From: Bacillota bacterium
GTDB lineage: Bacteria > Bacillota > Clostridia > Lachnospirales > Lachnospiraceae
Direction: 5' to 3'
DNA: 64,000 bases
Assembly (NCBI GenBank): GCA_023435645.1
Contig: JAEYRK010000047.1
Span: forward strand, 16,509 to 80,508
Shown: in pieces, positions 41,570 to 50,559 of the stretch
Layout of the letters: each line of letters opens with the position of its first letter
Numbering within the stretch: the stretch's first letter is position 1
Notes under the pieces: model-generated
Seen by the model: the letters and a program-made list of their open reading frames with translations, nothing else
The model's database searches: none
Told to the model about the DNA's origin: nothing
Position numbers and translations under genes: made by a program

Positions 41570-42847
41570 ATGGATGAATTTATCTTAAAATCAGAGAATC
41601 CAAGTGGTATATCTGATGAGGAATTGAAAGCGGCGTTGGAAAGATCCTTAGGTAATCATGGTAGAGCATTAAAAAAGGTACTTTTAATACCCCCGGATTT
41701 TACAAGGCTATATTCAGGTGCAGGTAAGATTGTAGAATACTATTATGATATGCTGAAGGAAAGCTGCCATATTGATATTATGCCTGCCGTCGGTACTCAT
41801 GAGGCAATGAGTGAGCAGGAAATCAGAGCTTTTTTTGGTAAAGAGGTACCGCTTGAATGTGTGCTGGAGCATAACTGGAGAAATGATGTTGTAAAGATAG
41901 GTGAGGTACCGAAGGAATTCGTTACAGAAGTATCTGAGGGATCTGTTGAGAATAAGATTGATGTTGAGATCAACCGAAGATTACTGGATAAATCCTACGA
42001 CCTAATCATATCCATTGGACAGGTGGTGCCCCACGAAGTAGTTGGCATGGCAAACTATAGCAAAAATATTTTTGTTGGATGTGGCGGTAGAAATATGATT
42101 AACCAATCCCATATGCTGGGAGCCTTTTATGGAGCTGAAAGGATTATGGGAAAAGACTTTTCTCCGGTTAGAAAGGTATTTGATTATGCGGAGGAGAACT
42201 TTATTCAGGACATTCCCCTCATGTACGTTCTGACAGTCACAACCAATACCGGTCATGAAACCAATCTCCATGGATTATTCGTAGGAAGAAGCCGTAAGCT
42301 CTTCGAGGAAGCGGTGAGCCTAAGTCAAGAGAAGAATATTAACTTTGTGGATCAGCCGCTGAAAAAGGTAGTCGCTTATCTGGATGACAGAGAATTTAAG
42401 ACAACCTGGGTTGGAAATAAATCCATCTATCGCTCCAGAATGGCAATTGCTGATGGTGGTGAGCTGATTGTACTGGCTGCTGGGATCCGTAAGTTCGGTG
42501 AGGACAGCGGTAATGATGAAATGATACGAAAATATGGATATCCCGGTAGAAAGAAGGTACTGGAGCTCGTGAAGAACAATGAGGATCTGCAGAACAATCT
42601 ATCTGCAGCGGCACATTTAATTCACGGTTCCTCCGATGGTTTATTCTCAATTACCTATGCAGTGAAGAATATCAGCAAAGAAGAGATTGAAAGTGTAGGC
42701 TATCAATATATGTCTTATGAGGAGGCGATTCGCAAGTATAATCCGGATCAACTGAAGGACGGCTTTAATACCTTAGAGGACGGAGAAGAAATATACTACA
42801 TTAGTAATCCGGCCTTGGGATTGTGGGCTTCAAAAGATAGATTTTAG
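41570..42847 (+). CDS. LarA-family nickel-pincer racemase/epimerase (DUF2088)
   Basis: About 425 aa, homologous to lactate racemase LarA. Motifs in order: LIPPDFTRLYSGAGKI (DxTR), VGTHEAMSEQEI (GTH), LEHNWRND, and SIGQVVPHEVVGMANYSKNI with the His and a Lys at the cofactor-linking position, then VGCGGRNMINQSHMLGAF. LarA relatives racemise or epimerise alpha-hydroxy acids, including sugar acids at C2. In this setting an aldonate C2 epimerase is more likely than lactate racemase. LarB/C/E cofactor genes are not in the window. GGAGG lies 9 bp before ATG 41570. Confidence 0.85.
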   Translation: MDEFILKSENPSGISDEELKAALERSLGNHGRALKKVLLIPPDFTRLYSGAGKIVEYYYDMLKESCHIDIMPAVGTHEAMSEQEIRAFFGKEVPLECVLEHNWRNDVVKIGEVPKEFVTEVSEGSVENKIDVEINRRLLDKSYDLIISIGQVVPHEVVGMANYSKNIFVGCGGRNMINQSHMLGAFYGAERIMGKDFSPVRKVFDYAEENFIQDIPLMYVLTVTTNTGHETNLHGLFVGRSRKLFEEAVSLSQEKNINFVDQPLKKVVAYLDDREFKTTWVGNKSIYRSRMAIADGGELIVLAAGIRKFGEDSGNDEMIRKYGYPGRKKVLELVKNNEDLQNNLSAAAHLIHGSSDGLFSITYAVKNISKEEIESVGYQYMSYEEAIRKYNPDQLKDGFNTLEDGEEIYYISNPALGLWASKDRF

Positions 42848-42863
42848 TATAGGAGATAAAAAA

Positions 42864-44288
42864 ATGTTGGTTTTGGCGCTTGAATCTAGTACAACATCTG
42901 CCAAGGCGATGCTCTATAGTACAATAGATGGTGTGATTGATTTGGTAACACAGGAGTACCTTCCACAGAACAGTGATGGTAGAACCCAGGACGCAGAGGG
43001 TGTCTTTTTACAGACGATGGAGGTTGGAAGGCAGGTAAGTGCAGGTCATAAGATTGATTGCATTGTACTTAGTGGGGTATGGCATAGCGTTCTTTTATGC
43101 GATAGCAGAATGAAGCCACAGACGAGAGTCTTAAGCTGGGCAGATACCAGTGCAGCTGACCTATGCAATCGGTTAAGACAGAATAAAGAAAAGGTACATA
43201 ATTTCTATCAGACAACGGGATGCATGGTGAATGCAATATATCCTGCCTTTAAGCTACAATATCTAAGGGAACAGGGATACCGGCTGGAGGATTATTATAT
43301 CTTTGGACAAGGAAGCTATAATACCTACCGGTTAACAAAGCAGCGGATCGTAACGGATTGTATGGCTTCCGGAAGTGGTCTGCTGAATATACATAAGAAG
43401 GACTATGATGAGGATATTCTTAAGGAAATCGGCATAGTAAAGGAGCAGCTTTGTAAGCTTGTGTCCTATAAGGATATGGTAGCGCTTACTGAGGAAGGGG
43501 CAGAGCTGTTAGGACTGGAAGCCGGAATTCCGGTCATGCCTCCCTGTGCAGATGGGGCATTGAATCAGGTTGGAGTAGGGGCATTAGTAGAGGGTATTAT
43601 GACCTTTTCCGTAGGAACAAGTGCGGCAATTCGACTTACCACCTCAAAACCGGTGCTTCCTAAGGAACCAAGCACCTGGTGCTATCTGTCACCGACCCTT
43701 TGGCTAAGCGGAGCCGCTACCTCAGGTGCCTGTAACTGCATTGATTGGTTTCGTGATCATTTCTATCCGGCAAGCTATGCTGAGATAGAGAAAAATAGCT
43801 ATGAGGTTACCGAAACCCCTGTATTCCTACCATTTTTATTTGGAGAACGGTGTCCCGGGTGGAAGGATGATCAACGGGGTATGTTCGTGGGTATACAGCC
43901 AAGTCATACCAAGGCGGATTTTTACCAGGCGGTACAGGAAGGAATATTGTTCAATGTATATCAATGCTACCAAGTATTAGCAGAGCAAAACGGTAAGCCA
44001 GACAGAGTCATTTTGTCCGGAGGGATCATAAATTCCGAGTTTTGGACACAAATGTGTGCAGATATTTTTGGGATCGAAATGGAGATTCCGACCATTGACC
44101 AATCCTCCTTAATGGGCGCCATTGTTTTGGCCTGTGAGGGGATTGGAGCAATCACAGATCTGAAATCCTATCCCTTTGAAAAGGGAAGAATCGTGAAACC
44201 GAATCCCGAAAGAAGTCTGGTTTATGAGAAGAGGTTTGAACAGTATCTGTATTGGTACAATCAGCTGAATCCTAGGACAGGCTTATAA
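42864..44288 (+). CDS. FGGY-family carbohydrate kinase (gluconate kinase-like)
   Basis: A 474-aa sugar kinase. The N-terminal phosphate loop LALESSTTSAKAMLYS has Glu where many members have Asp. Next are GVWHSVLLCDSRM, the catalytic-Asp block CADGALNQVGVGAL near residue 232, and the C-terminal ATP domain (FLFGERCPGWKDDQRGMFVG, RVILSGGIINSEFWTQM). Resembles the gluconate/xylulose kinase branch. Expected to phosphorylate an aldonate or keto-sugar acid before aldol cleavage. AGGAGAT precedes the start. Confidence 0.9.
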   Translation: MLVLALESSTTSAKAMLYSTIDGVIDLVTQEYLPQNSDGRTQDAEGVFLQTMEVGRQVSAGHKIDCIVLSGVWHSVLLCDSRMKPQTRVLSWADTSAADLCNRLRQNKEKVHNFYQTTGCMVNAIYPAFKLQYLREQGYRLEDYYIFGQGSYNTYRLTKQRIVTDCMASGSGLLNIHKKDYDEDILKEIGIVKEQLCKLVSYKDMVALTEEGAELLGLEAGIPVMPPCADGALNQVGVGALVEGIMTFSVGTSAAIRLTTSKPVLPKEPSTWCYLSPTLWLSGAATSGACNCIDWFRDHFYPASYAEIEKNSYEVTETPVFLPFLFGERCPGWKDDQRGMFVGIQPSHTKADFYQAVQEGILFNVYQCYQVLAEQNGKPDRVILSGGIINSEFWTQMCADIFGIEMEIPTIDQSSLMGAIVLACEGIGAITDLKSYPFEKGRIVKPNPERSLVYEKRFEQYLYWYNQLNPRTGL

Positions 44289-44372
44289 AGAAGAAAGAGC
44301 TATGAAAATTGGAAGAGTTTAATAACAAGGAAGATGACAGTAGATAGATCACAAATAGAGAGAGGGAATAAG

Positions 44373-45326
44373 ATGAAGATACTAGTAAGCCCTACTTCAA
44401 TGCAGGAAGGCAAGAATTGTAAAGCACTTGAGCTACTGAAGAATTTCACCACAGATATTATCTATAATCCCTATGGCAGACCCATGACAGAGGATGAATT
44501 ATTACCATTGCTGGAGGACTGCGACGGATTTATTGCAGGCCTTGATGCTGTGACAGAAAAGGCAATCTCCGGTGCGAAGAAGCTTAAGGTAATATCTCGT
44601 TACGGAGCCGGTGTTGACCGTGTGGACCTGGCAGCAGCGAAGGCAAAAAATATTGCGGTTACCAATACACCCGGTGCCAATGCAGAAGCGGTAGCAGAGT
44701 TGGCTTTCGGAATGATCTTTAACCTGGCAAGAAGGATCTCCTTCTTAAATGAAAAGACGAAGGCGGGAGAATGGGTTCGTTCCACGGGGATGGAGCTTAA
44801 CGGAAAAACCATTGGAATCTTTGGCTTAGGTGCAATTGGCAAGAATCTTGCGAAGTATGCACAGGGCCTGTCCATGAAGGTAATGGCATATGATCCATAT
44901 CTTGATGAGAATTATGCAAAAGAAAATAATATTACGGTTGCTACCTTTGATGAGGTGATTGAACAAGCTGATGTGATCAGCTTACATTTACCCCTGACAC
45001 CGTCTACAAGACACTTAATTGATCGGACTGCCATCAGTAAGATGAAGCAGGGAGCACTTCTGGTGAATACCTCAAGAGGTGGGATTATTGACGAAGATGC
45101 AGCCTACGAAGCTCTGGTAAATCATCGTCTGGGCGGACTTGGATTAGATGCCTTCGAGGTAGAGCCACCCACGGGATCTCCGCTCTTTGCACTGGATAAT
45201 GTAGTAGTGACTCCACATACAGGCGCACATACAAAGGAAGCAATGGATAATATGGCTGAGCTTTCCGTAGAAAATTTGATCAATGTACTTAGCGGTAAAG
45301 AATGCAAACATATCTTGAATCAATAG
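44373..45326 (+). CDS. D-isomer-specific 2-hydroxyacid dehydrogenase
   Basis: 317 aa, phosphoglycerate-dehydrogenase-like. The NAD site is GIFGLGAIGKNLAKYA (near residue 148), then the catalytic Arg region LLVNTSRGGIIDEDAAY, a Glu in DAFEVEPP, and catalytic His in TPHTGAHTKEA. AGAGAGGGAATAAG precedes ATG 44373. Lacks the ACT regulatory domain of SerA and sits in a catabolic cluster, so a role in reducing or oxidising a 2-hydroxy/2-keto acid of the pathway is more likely than serine synthesis. Confidence 0.9.
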   Translation: MKILVSPTSMQEGKNCKALELLKNFTTDIIYNPYGRPMTEDELLPLLEDCDGFIAGLDAVTEKAISGAKKLKVISRYGAGVDRVDLAAAKAKNIAVTNTPGANAEAVAELAFGMIFNLARRISFLNEKTKAGEWVRSTGMELNGKTIGIFGLGAIGKNLAKYAQGLSMKVMAYDPYLDENYAKENNITVATFDEVIEQADVISLHLPLTPSTRHLIDRTAISKMKQGALLVNTSRGGIIDEDAAYEALVNHRLGGLGLDAFEVEPPTGSPLFALDNVVVTPHTGAHTKEAMDNMAELSVENLINVLSGKECKHILNQ

Positions 45327-45338
45327 AGAGGTGAGACT

Positions 45339-46151
45339 ATGAGTAAAGTAATGGATAGAATCAATGCAACAGGACTTGTACCTGTGGTAGTAATTGAGGA
45401 TGTAGCTACAGCAGTTGATACAGCAAAGGCACTTGCTGCAGGTGGCGTAGATGTAATGGAAATCACTATGAGGACCGAAGCAGGGCTGGATTCCATAAAG
45501 GAGGTTGCAGCAGCCTGCCCGGAAATGCTTGTAGGAGCAGGAACAGTACTGACGATGGAGCAGTGTAAGAAGGCAATTGAGAACGGAGCAAAATTCATCG
45601 TTTCTCCGGGCTATGATCCTGAAATCGTACAATATTGTATCGATCAAAACATTGATATATGCCCAGGCTGTGTAACACCGACAGAGATAACAGCAGGACT
45701 TAAGGCAGGCCTTAGAGTACTGAAATTCTTCCCTGCTAATATCTATGGCGGTCTGAAAGCAATTAAGGCCTTAAGAGGACCCTTCCCGATGATTAGATTT
45801 ATTCCTACAGGTGGCGTAAATCTTACGAATCTGGCTGATTTTATGGATCCGGGTATTTTTGCAATTGGCGGAGGCTGGCTTTGCGAGAAGAGCATGATTA
45901 CGAACAGAGAATTTAGCCTGATTACAGAAATCAGCACAAAATCAATTGATATTCTGTTAGGTCTTCAGAGCGAAGAAGGGGCAGATATTACCTTAGCGGA
46001 GCTTATGCAAAAGGGTGGAAGTGTTAGCACCAAAAATCTTATCCGGGCAAAATCTCAGTTAACCCGCCGTGGCTTTGAATTAAAAGCTGAGAGTGAGAAA
46101 TCAGCTGAGCTTGTGAAGGATGAGCTAGTAATTCAGCTATCTTTATCATAA
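45339..46151 (+). CDS. eda: KDPG/KHG-type aldolase with C-terminal extension
   Basis: A 270-aa class I aldolase. Residues 1-210 are the KDPG/KHG fold: GLVPVVVIEDV, the Glu block VMEITMRTEAGLD, VGAGTVLTMEQCKKAIENGA, and the Schiff-base Lys in RVLKFFPANIYGG, then FIPTGGVNLTNLADFM and AIGGGWLC. About 55 extra residues (from about 215) form a charged helical tail not found in ordinary Eda proteins (about 205-215 aa). Cleaves a 2-keto-3-deoxy sugar-acid phosphate to pyruvate plus a triose-type product. Last gene of the cluster. Confidence 0.9.
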   Translation: MSKVMDRINATGLVPVVVIEDVATAVDTAKALAAGGVDVMEITMRTEAGLDSIKEVAAACPEMLVGAGTVLTMEQCKKAIENGAKFIVSPGYDPEIVQYCIDQNIDICPGCVTPTEITAGLKAGLRVLKFFPANIYGGLKAIKALRGPFPMIRFIPTGGVNLTNLADFMDPGIFAIGGGWLCEKSMITNREFSLITEISTKSIDILLGLQSEEGADITLAELMQKGGSVSTKNLIRAKSQLTRRGFELKAESEKSAELVKDELVIQLSLS

Positions 46152-46212
46152 GATACCAAAAGGGGCCGATCTGTCATTAAGCCCCACTAAAAACCCAATA
46201 CATCAATAAAAA

Positions 46213-46280
46213 ATCATACAGGAGCTATACGTAGTACTTTGCAGTGGATACATTGTCTATGTATAGCTCTGTATGATTTT
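46213..46280. terminator. large hairpin terminator closing the catabolic operon
   Basis: ATCATACAGGAGCTATAC (46213-46230) pairs with GTATAGCTCTGTATGAT (46261-46277), flanked by A-rich and T-rich sequence, so it can serve both convergent transcripts. Confidence 0.8.
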
Positions 46281-46358
46281 ATCTTTGCTTAATCTGCAAT
46301 CAATAGAATTTGGTCGGGTTTTATCATCAATTCTGATGATTCTTTGCGATTGTCGACT

Positions 46359-47129
46359 TTATCGGTAATAATTCTTGATATAATCTACCCATTCGAAATA
46401 AAGTTCCTTCTCGGATACCCCAAACACCTCACCATAATCCTCAGTTACAATGAGCTCCAATACCTTATCCCATCCATAGGTAACATGTATGTATTCAATA
46501 TAGGTATGTGCCAAACGATATCCACCGATATTAGAAAACTTAACCGGATTTTTCGTCTGTATATCCGAATATGAAGGGATAGGTAGAGATTCAAGATATG
46601 ATTGATAAAAGGGCTCTCCATTTGATAAATATAAGGCCAATCCCTCAGTAAGCCATAGCTGGATATCGGGATTTAGAACGCTGACATATGCATGAACCAT
46701 TTCATGTAAAACAGCAGATGTAATCGAATTATAATGATGTACCTTTCCCGGATTAGCAGGTGAGGTCAAGATAACGCTGGTATTGATATTATCTCCTATA
46801 TACCAGTCAAGTCCCAATAAAGGAGCAATCAAACCATATTTCTTAGTTTGCATGGTGCTTTGATCATCATAGATGTATATAGTTACATCCTGCTTCGTAG
46901 AGAAACCTAATTTTTGCACAATTTCTTCTGCCTTGAGTTCGGCCAGCAGGAATACATCCTTCGCTGCTTCCTCCTCAGCTTCATAATATACATTCACCCA
47001 ATTGCCTTCTAATTTGGTCATATCCTTTGTTTTCAGCTTCCAAGTAGGTATCATATTGATTAACACCAAAATTGAAATAAGTATTACGGCACCTGCTATG
47101 ACCTTTAATAAACGTTTTTTTCTTTTCAT
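46359..47129 (-). CDS. membrane-anchored MA-family (gluzincin) peptidase
   Basis: About 256 aa. A basic N terminus and one transmembrane helix (VIAGAVILISILVLINMI) place the rest outside the cell. The zinc motif is VLHEMVHAYVS (HExxH, near residue 140), and the third ligand Glu lies 18-19 residues on in LWLTEGLALYL. This is the peptidase MA-like arrangement. ATG 47129 (MKRKKRLLK) and ATG 47144 are both possible; neither has a strong ribosome site. Substrate unknown. Convergent with the catabolic operon. Confidence 0.83.
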   Translation of the reverse strand: MKRKKRLLKVIAGAVILISILVLINMIPTWKLKTKDMTKLEGNWVNVYYEAEEEAAKDVFLLAELKAEEIVQKLGFSTKQDVTIYIYDDQSTMQTKKYGLIAPLLGLDWYIGDNINTSVILTSPANPGKVHHYNSITSAVLHEMVHAYVSVLNPDIQLWLTEGLALYLSNGEPFYQSYLESLPIPSYSDIQTKNPVKFSNIGGYRLAHTYIEYIHVTYGWDKVLELIVTEDYGEVFGVSEKELYFEWVDYIKNYYR

Positions 47130-47144
47130 TTTTATCACACCCAT

Positions 47145-47417
47145 CAGCTTTATGTTAGTACATGTCAGTAAAGATTAACAGTCTATGTTATTTTACCATA
47201 GGTATGAATATAAATAAACATGAAACACCAGAACATGGCTCATAAATGTTCCGTTCCAGTTATTTTCCGCCTGCTTTCTCACCTCGAATACCCTTAGCAA
47301 ATGTCGTTACGATTGCAACTATTTTATTGCTGAGCTCGTCTTATATTTGAGTTACCATATGACGGAGCCCTATCCCTATATATGCTGTAACTATGAACTA
47401 TTTTGGAGGATTAGACA
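47145..47417. other. 273-bp stretch without a gene
   Basis: AT-rich. I see no credible reading frame, repeat or structured RNA. It separates the peptidase gene from the decayed lipoprotein gene. Confidence 0.4.
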
Positions 47418-47814
47418 TTGAGAAAAATATTATTTGCTTTATTAATGATTGGATTGTTTGTATTTTCGGGTTGCCAAAAGGAAGAGAGTGGTGAGAAGGA
47501 CACACCGGCTAACCTGCAAGAGGATAATAATCAGGATTTGTCTCTAAAACCAGATCAAATCAGCTATTTAACAAATGAAGTAATTAGATGCCTGTGAAGT
47601 ATATAACATCGAAACAGATCAAATAACAGGGGTATATGATAGGGAAGGTCTCAGGGGAAGAGATCCTTATGATGTGTGATATTCCAAGGTAACTCTGATT
47701 GACATTCGTTATATTTCCAGCGATCTGTTGGGAGACTGGATTACTTTTCAGGATCAGGATGCTCTGTTCTTATATAGTAGCTCCATACTAAATTCAGCAT
47801 CGATGTTAAAATAA
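47418..47814 (+). pseudogene. decayed lipoprotein gene
   Basis: GGAGG at 47405-47409 precedes TTG 47418, which opens a 59-codon frame with a lipoprotein signal (KILFALLMIGLFVFSGC) and a Lys/Glu/Asn-rich linker. The frame ends at TGA 47595. Reading continues in another frame (beginning DACEVYNIETDQITGVYDRE) from about 47588, is broken by a TGA in the middle (near 47677) and resumes as KVTLIDIRYISSDLLGDWIT to TAA 47812. One frameshift plus one nonsense codon therefore split a protein of about 130 aa. The original family is not recognised. Confidence 0.7.
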
Positions 47815-47953
47815 ATCCGGCACTCATTTTTGTTGGATTGAAAGACCTCGCAGTATACTAATTTTAATCTATCTTTCATGAAAAAATAAGATGACTGGAA
47901 GACGATTGTACATTAAGATAGAAGAAGAATGGTTTGGTTAAGGAGGGATGGGA

Positions 47954-48433
47954 ATGAAGCTTTATATGAAGCAAAAGGTATTTTCCTGGACTGATAAATT
48001 CAATATTGCTGATGAGCAGGGAAATACTTGTTATTATGTGGAGGGGGAATTATTTTCCTGGGGTAAAAAGCTCCACATATACAATAGGGGAGGACAGGAG
48101 CTTGCTTTTATACGTCAAAAGGTTATGTCCTGGCTTCCGCGGTATTTTGTGGAGATTAGAGGTGTTACTGTTGCCTCTGTAGTTAAGGAATTTACTTTTT
48201 TCCGGCCATCCTATCGTGTTGAGGGTTTGCCTTGGAAGGTGAAGGGAGATTTTTGGTCCCATGATTATGTCATGCATGATGATCGCAAGGATATCATGAG
48301 GCTGAATAAGGCTTGGTTTACCTGGGGGGATAGCTATGAGCTTGAAATCTTTGATCCTGAGAATGAGCTTCTATGTCTTTGTGTGACACTGGCTATAGAT
48401 TGTGCCCTTGCACAGGCTCAAAATAGTAATTAA
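47954..48433 (+). CDS. LURP-one-related family protein
   Basis: A 159-aa protein of the LURP-one/tubby-like fold: MKQKVFSWTDKFNIADEQGN, YYVEGELFSWGKKLHIYN, QKVMSWLPRYFVEI, and KGDFWSHDYVMHD are the repeating beta-hairpin blocks of YxjI-like proteins. AGGAGG 47941-47946 supports ATG 47954 rather than ATG 47948. Cytosolic. Molecular role unknown in bacteria. Monocistronic with its own terminator. Confidence 0.85.
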   Translation: MKLYMKQKVFSWTDKFNIADEQGNTCYYVEGELFSWGKKLHIYNRGGQELAFIRQKVMSWLPRYFVEIRGVTVASVVKEFTFFRPSYRVEGLPWKVKGDFWSHDYVMHDDRKDIMRLNKAWFTWGDSYELEIFDPENELLCLCVTLAIDCALAQAQNSN

Positions 48434-48434
48434 T

Positions 48435-48473
48435 GAAAAAAGCAATCTATTTATGAATAGATTGCTTTTTTAT
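48435..48473. terminator. bidirectional terminator
   Basis: AAAAAAGCAATCTATT pairs with AATAGATTGCTTTTTT around a short loop. A and T runs on both sides serve both strands. Confidence 0.85.
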
Positions 48474-48541
48474 CATAGGATTCTCCAAAGAGCAAATTCG
48501 AAAGGTACAAGTCGAATAACAGGAAGGCAGTTTGATCGATC

Positions 48542-49000
48542 TTATAGTTCTAAACATCTAAAATAGTCAAGCTCATCTTCTCCAACAATGTGAAAGCCTA
48601 TTTTCTCATAGAGCTGACCAGCCACTACATTGGTCTTTCTATGACCGATATTAATCTTGTTAACATGCAGATGCTCCACCAGATATTGAATCATTTGCTT
48701 GATTGCTAGGATGGCATAACCTTTATTCTGATACTTCTCGTCAATCATTAATGGATTAATAAAACCTGTGATCCCATCCTCATCATATCCACCACCAATG
48801 ATACCGACATATTCCTCTTTGTATTTTATAGCAAAAAGCTCCGAATGTTCTTCGTATCTACTAATACCAATCCAATATACATTAGGAATCGGAAAGATCT
48901 CCTTTTGAGCTGCACAAACTGATAAATCACAGACCTTGAGCCAATTGTCTTTATTTAATCGTTCTAATTTTACATCCTCATTGAGCTCGTTTTCGAACAT
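48542..49000 (-). CDS. GNAT-family N-acetyltransferase
   Basis: A 152-aa single-domain acetyltransferase. The core strand FAIKYKEEYVGIIGGGYDED is followed by INPLMIDEKYQNKGYAILAI with the Q-N-K-G-Y acetyl-CoA loop, and VVAGQLYEKIGFHIVGE at the end. AGGAGG precedes the ATG. The substrate may be a polyamine or aminoglycoside-like amine (SpeG/RimI-like), but this is not resolved. Confidence 0.88.
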   Translation of the reverse strand: MFENELNEDVKLERLNKDNWLKVCDLSVCAAQKEIFPIPNVYWIGISRYEEHSELFAIKYKEEYVGIIGGGYDEDGITGFINPLMIDEKYQNKGYAILAIKQMIQYLVEHLHVNKINIGHRKTNVVAGQLYEKIGFHIVGEDELDYFRCLEL

Positions 49001-49041
49001 ATCAACCTCCTATCTATGGATGGTATGGTTAACAACACACA

Positions 49042-49497
49042 CTATAGATCTTGAATAACCTCCACTTGTTTCTTACTTCTTCTGATCAATAAGGTGATAC
49101 CAAGTATCAATACAGCAGCTCCCATCGAAATAAACGCCGACCATAATATATTCCAATACGATGCTGATGTATCAAACATGAACATAATCAGTTCATGCCA
49201 AAAAGATAATCCTGTAACAATAGCAAACAGATCGAATAATAAATATCCGCCTCCCAAAAGATAGATCCAACGCCACCAATAATTATGTTTAAGATTTTTG
49301 AAAAAGGTTACTATGCCCAATATACAAAAGCCTGCTAATATACCCATGAGTGAATAATAAAAAGCACCTTTTTCGTTCATGGCTCCTATCCAAAAGTCAG
49401 CATATGATTTTCTATCAATAATTCCCCATATTCTATGTAAATGAAATAACCCAAAGAAAATGAAAAACCAAGGCTCGTAGATTTCTATTTTTTTCAT
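49042..49497 (-). CDS. integral membrane protein, unknown function
   Basis: About 151 aa with four to five hydrophobic segments (PWFFIFFGLFHLHRIWG, FYYSLMGILAGFCILGIVTF, WIYLLGGGYLLFDLFAIVTG, SAFISMGAAVLILGITLLI) and a basic C terminus. GGAG 8-9 bp upstream favours ATG 49497 over longer starts. No family recognised. Confidence 0.7.
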   Translation of the reverse strand: MKKIEIYEPWFFIFFGLFHLHRIWGIIDRKSYADFWIGAMNEKGAFYYSLMGILAGFCILGIVTFFKNLKHNYWWRWIYLLGGGYLLFDLFAIVTGLSFWHELIMFMFDTSASYWNILWSAFISMGAAVLILGITLLIRRSKKQVEVIQDL

Positions 49498-49668
49498 CTG
49501 GTAAATCTCCATTCCAAAATTTGCTACCGTTATTTTACCCATAATAGCATATCAAGTGAAATTAATAAACCAAATTTTCCATTAAGAAAGCACACCAAGC
49601 ATAGATAGGTATCTCATACACTTCTTTCATTGGCGCTGCATCACTGTTGCACCATACATTCGATTGCT

Positions 49669-50181
49669 TTATGAACCTTCCGGCTCATTATATGCATACC
49701 AATCCGATTCCGGCAACCCCAGCTCCCGTAAGATGCCATTTAAGTAGCCAATGTTATACATGATATGCCTTATTTGTCCTATAATTACATCCGTATAAGT
49801 ATATTGTGGATCATCGTTATGAATTGAAGTACTTAATTTTTCATCATATAGATGATCAAATAAGCAGGTGGTTTTGACTTGAATTGCGTCCAGGTATTCT
49901 AACATTTTGTCTTGTGAGATATATAACCCTTCATAGCTTTCTGCATATAAGTCAGTAGTATACTCATTGTCAAAAATCATTGTACGCCATTCACTATCAT
50001 CAACCTTATCACGCATCCAGAAATCAATAAAATAAACATAATGAAAAACTTGCTGCCAAAAAGGTACATCATTATAGGAGCTAGCCCAAACTTTTTCAGG
50101 GCAAATCTTTACAAGTATACGCGCCATATGAAATGTAGAGTCAAATTGATTTCGTAAAGCCTCTGTTATTATTCTATTCAT
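49669..50181 (-). CDS. DinB-like protein
   Basis: About 170 aa, a four-helix-bundle DinB/YfiT-like protein. A His near residue 50 (QQVFHYVYFIDFWMRD) and a His in IIGQIRHIMYNIGYLNGILR near residue 130 correspond to the metal-binding positions of the superfamily. GGAGG upstream fits ATG 50181. Members are metal-dependent hydrolases or thiol-S-transferases. The role here is unknown. Confidence 0.82.
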   Translation of the reverse strand: MNRIITEALRNQFDSTFHMARILVKICPEKVWASSYNDVPFWQQVFHYVYFIDFWMRDKVDDSEWRTMIFDNEYTTDLYAESYEGLYISQDKMLEYLDAIQVKTTCLFDHLYDEKLSTSIHNDDPQYTYTDVIIGQIRHIMYNIGYLNGILRELGLPESDWYAYNEPEGS

Positions 50182-50240
50182 CATAGCCTCCTGTATTATT
50201 TTAACTAAGTTCCCAAGTATGCATAACTTACCATACTCAA

Positions 50241-50363
50241 CTAATTTAATATGATGGGTAAGCTCGTGTTATTCACATACGACCTGTATGTGTCCTGATT
50301 CTGATGTTCTTCATGGATGTAATCCTCAAGCTTTAAATAAGCAGGTATTAATTCTAATTTCAT
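50241..50363 (-). CDS. 40-aa ORF, probable gene remnant
   Basis: ATG 50363 is preceded by TGGAGGATATGTATA, a strong ribosome site, and opens a 40-codon acidic peptide (MKLELIPAYLKLEDYIHEEH at the N terminus). The start resembles the first residues of longer cytosolic enzymes, and the tail looks random, so it is more likely a truncated gene than a functional small protein. The rest of 50182-50559 holds no other gene. Confidence 0.4.
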   Translation of the reverse strand: MKLELIPAYLKLEDYIHEEHQNQDTYRSYVNNTSLPIILN

Positions 50364-50559
50364 TATACATATCCTCCAGATTATATGATTGTATCAGGAA
50401 AATATAGAGTATAGCCGTTGACTGCTGAGTCCAATTCGAAAATAGGCGCATGATCCAAATCTCTTTTCAAATTATGTTTTTAATAGTTGAAATTGGAAAA
50501 CACATCCCATGACCATTATGTAGCTACTAATAAAGAATCGCAGATGATTCTGAAAATTT

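Noticed and set aside
44373..45326. Serine-biosynthesis serA
   Set aside because: Lacks the C-terminal ACT region and no serB/serC neighbours; context is catabolic.
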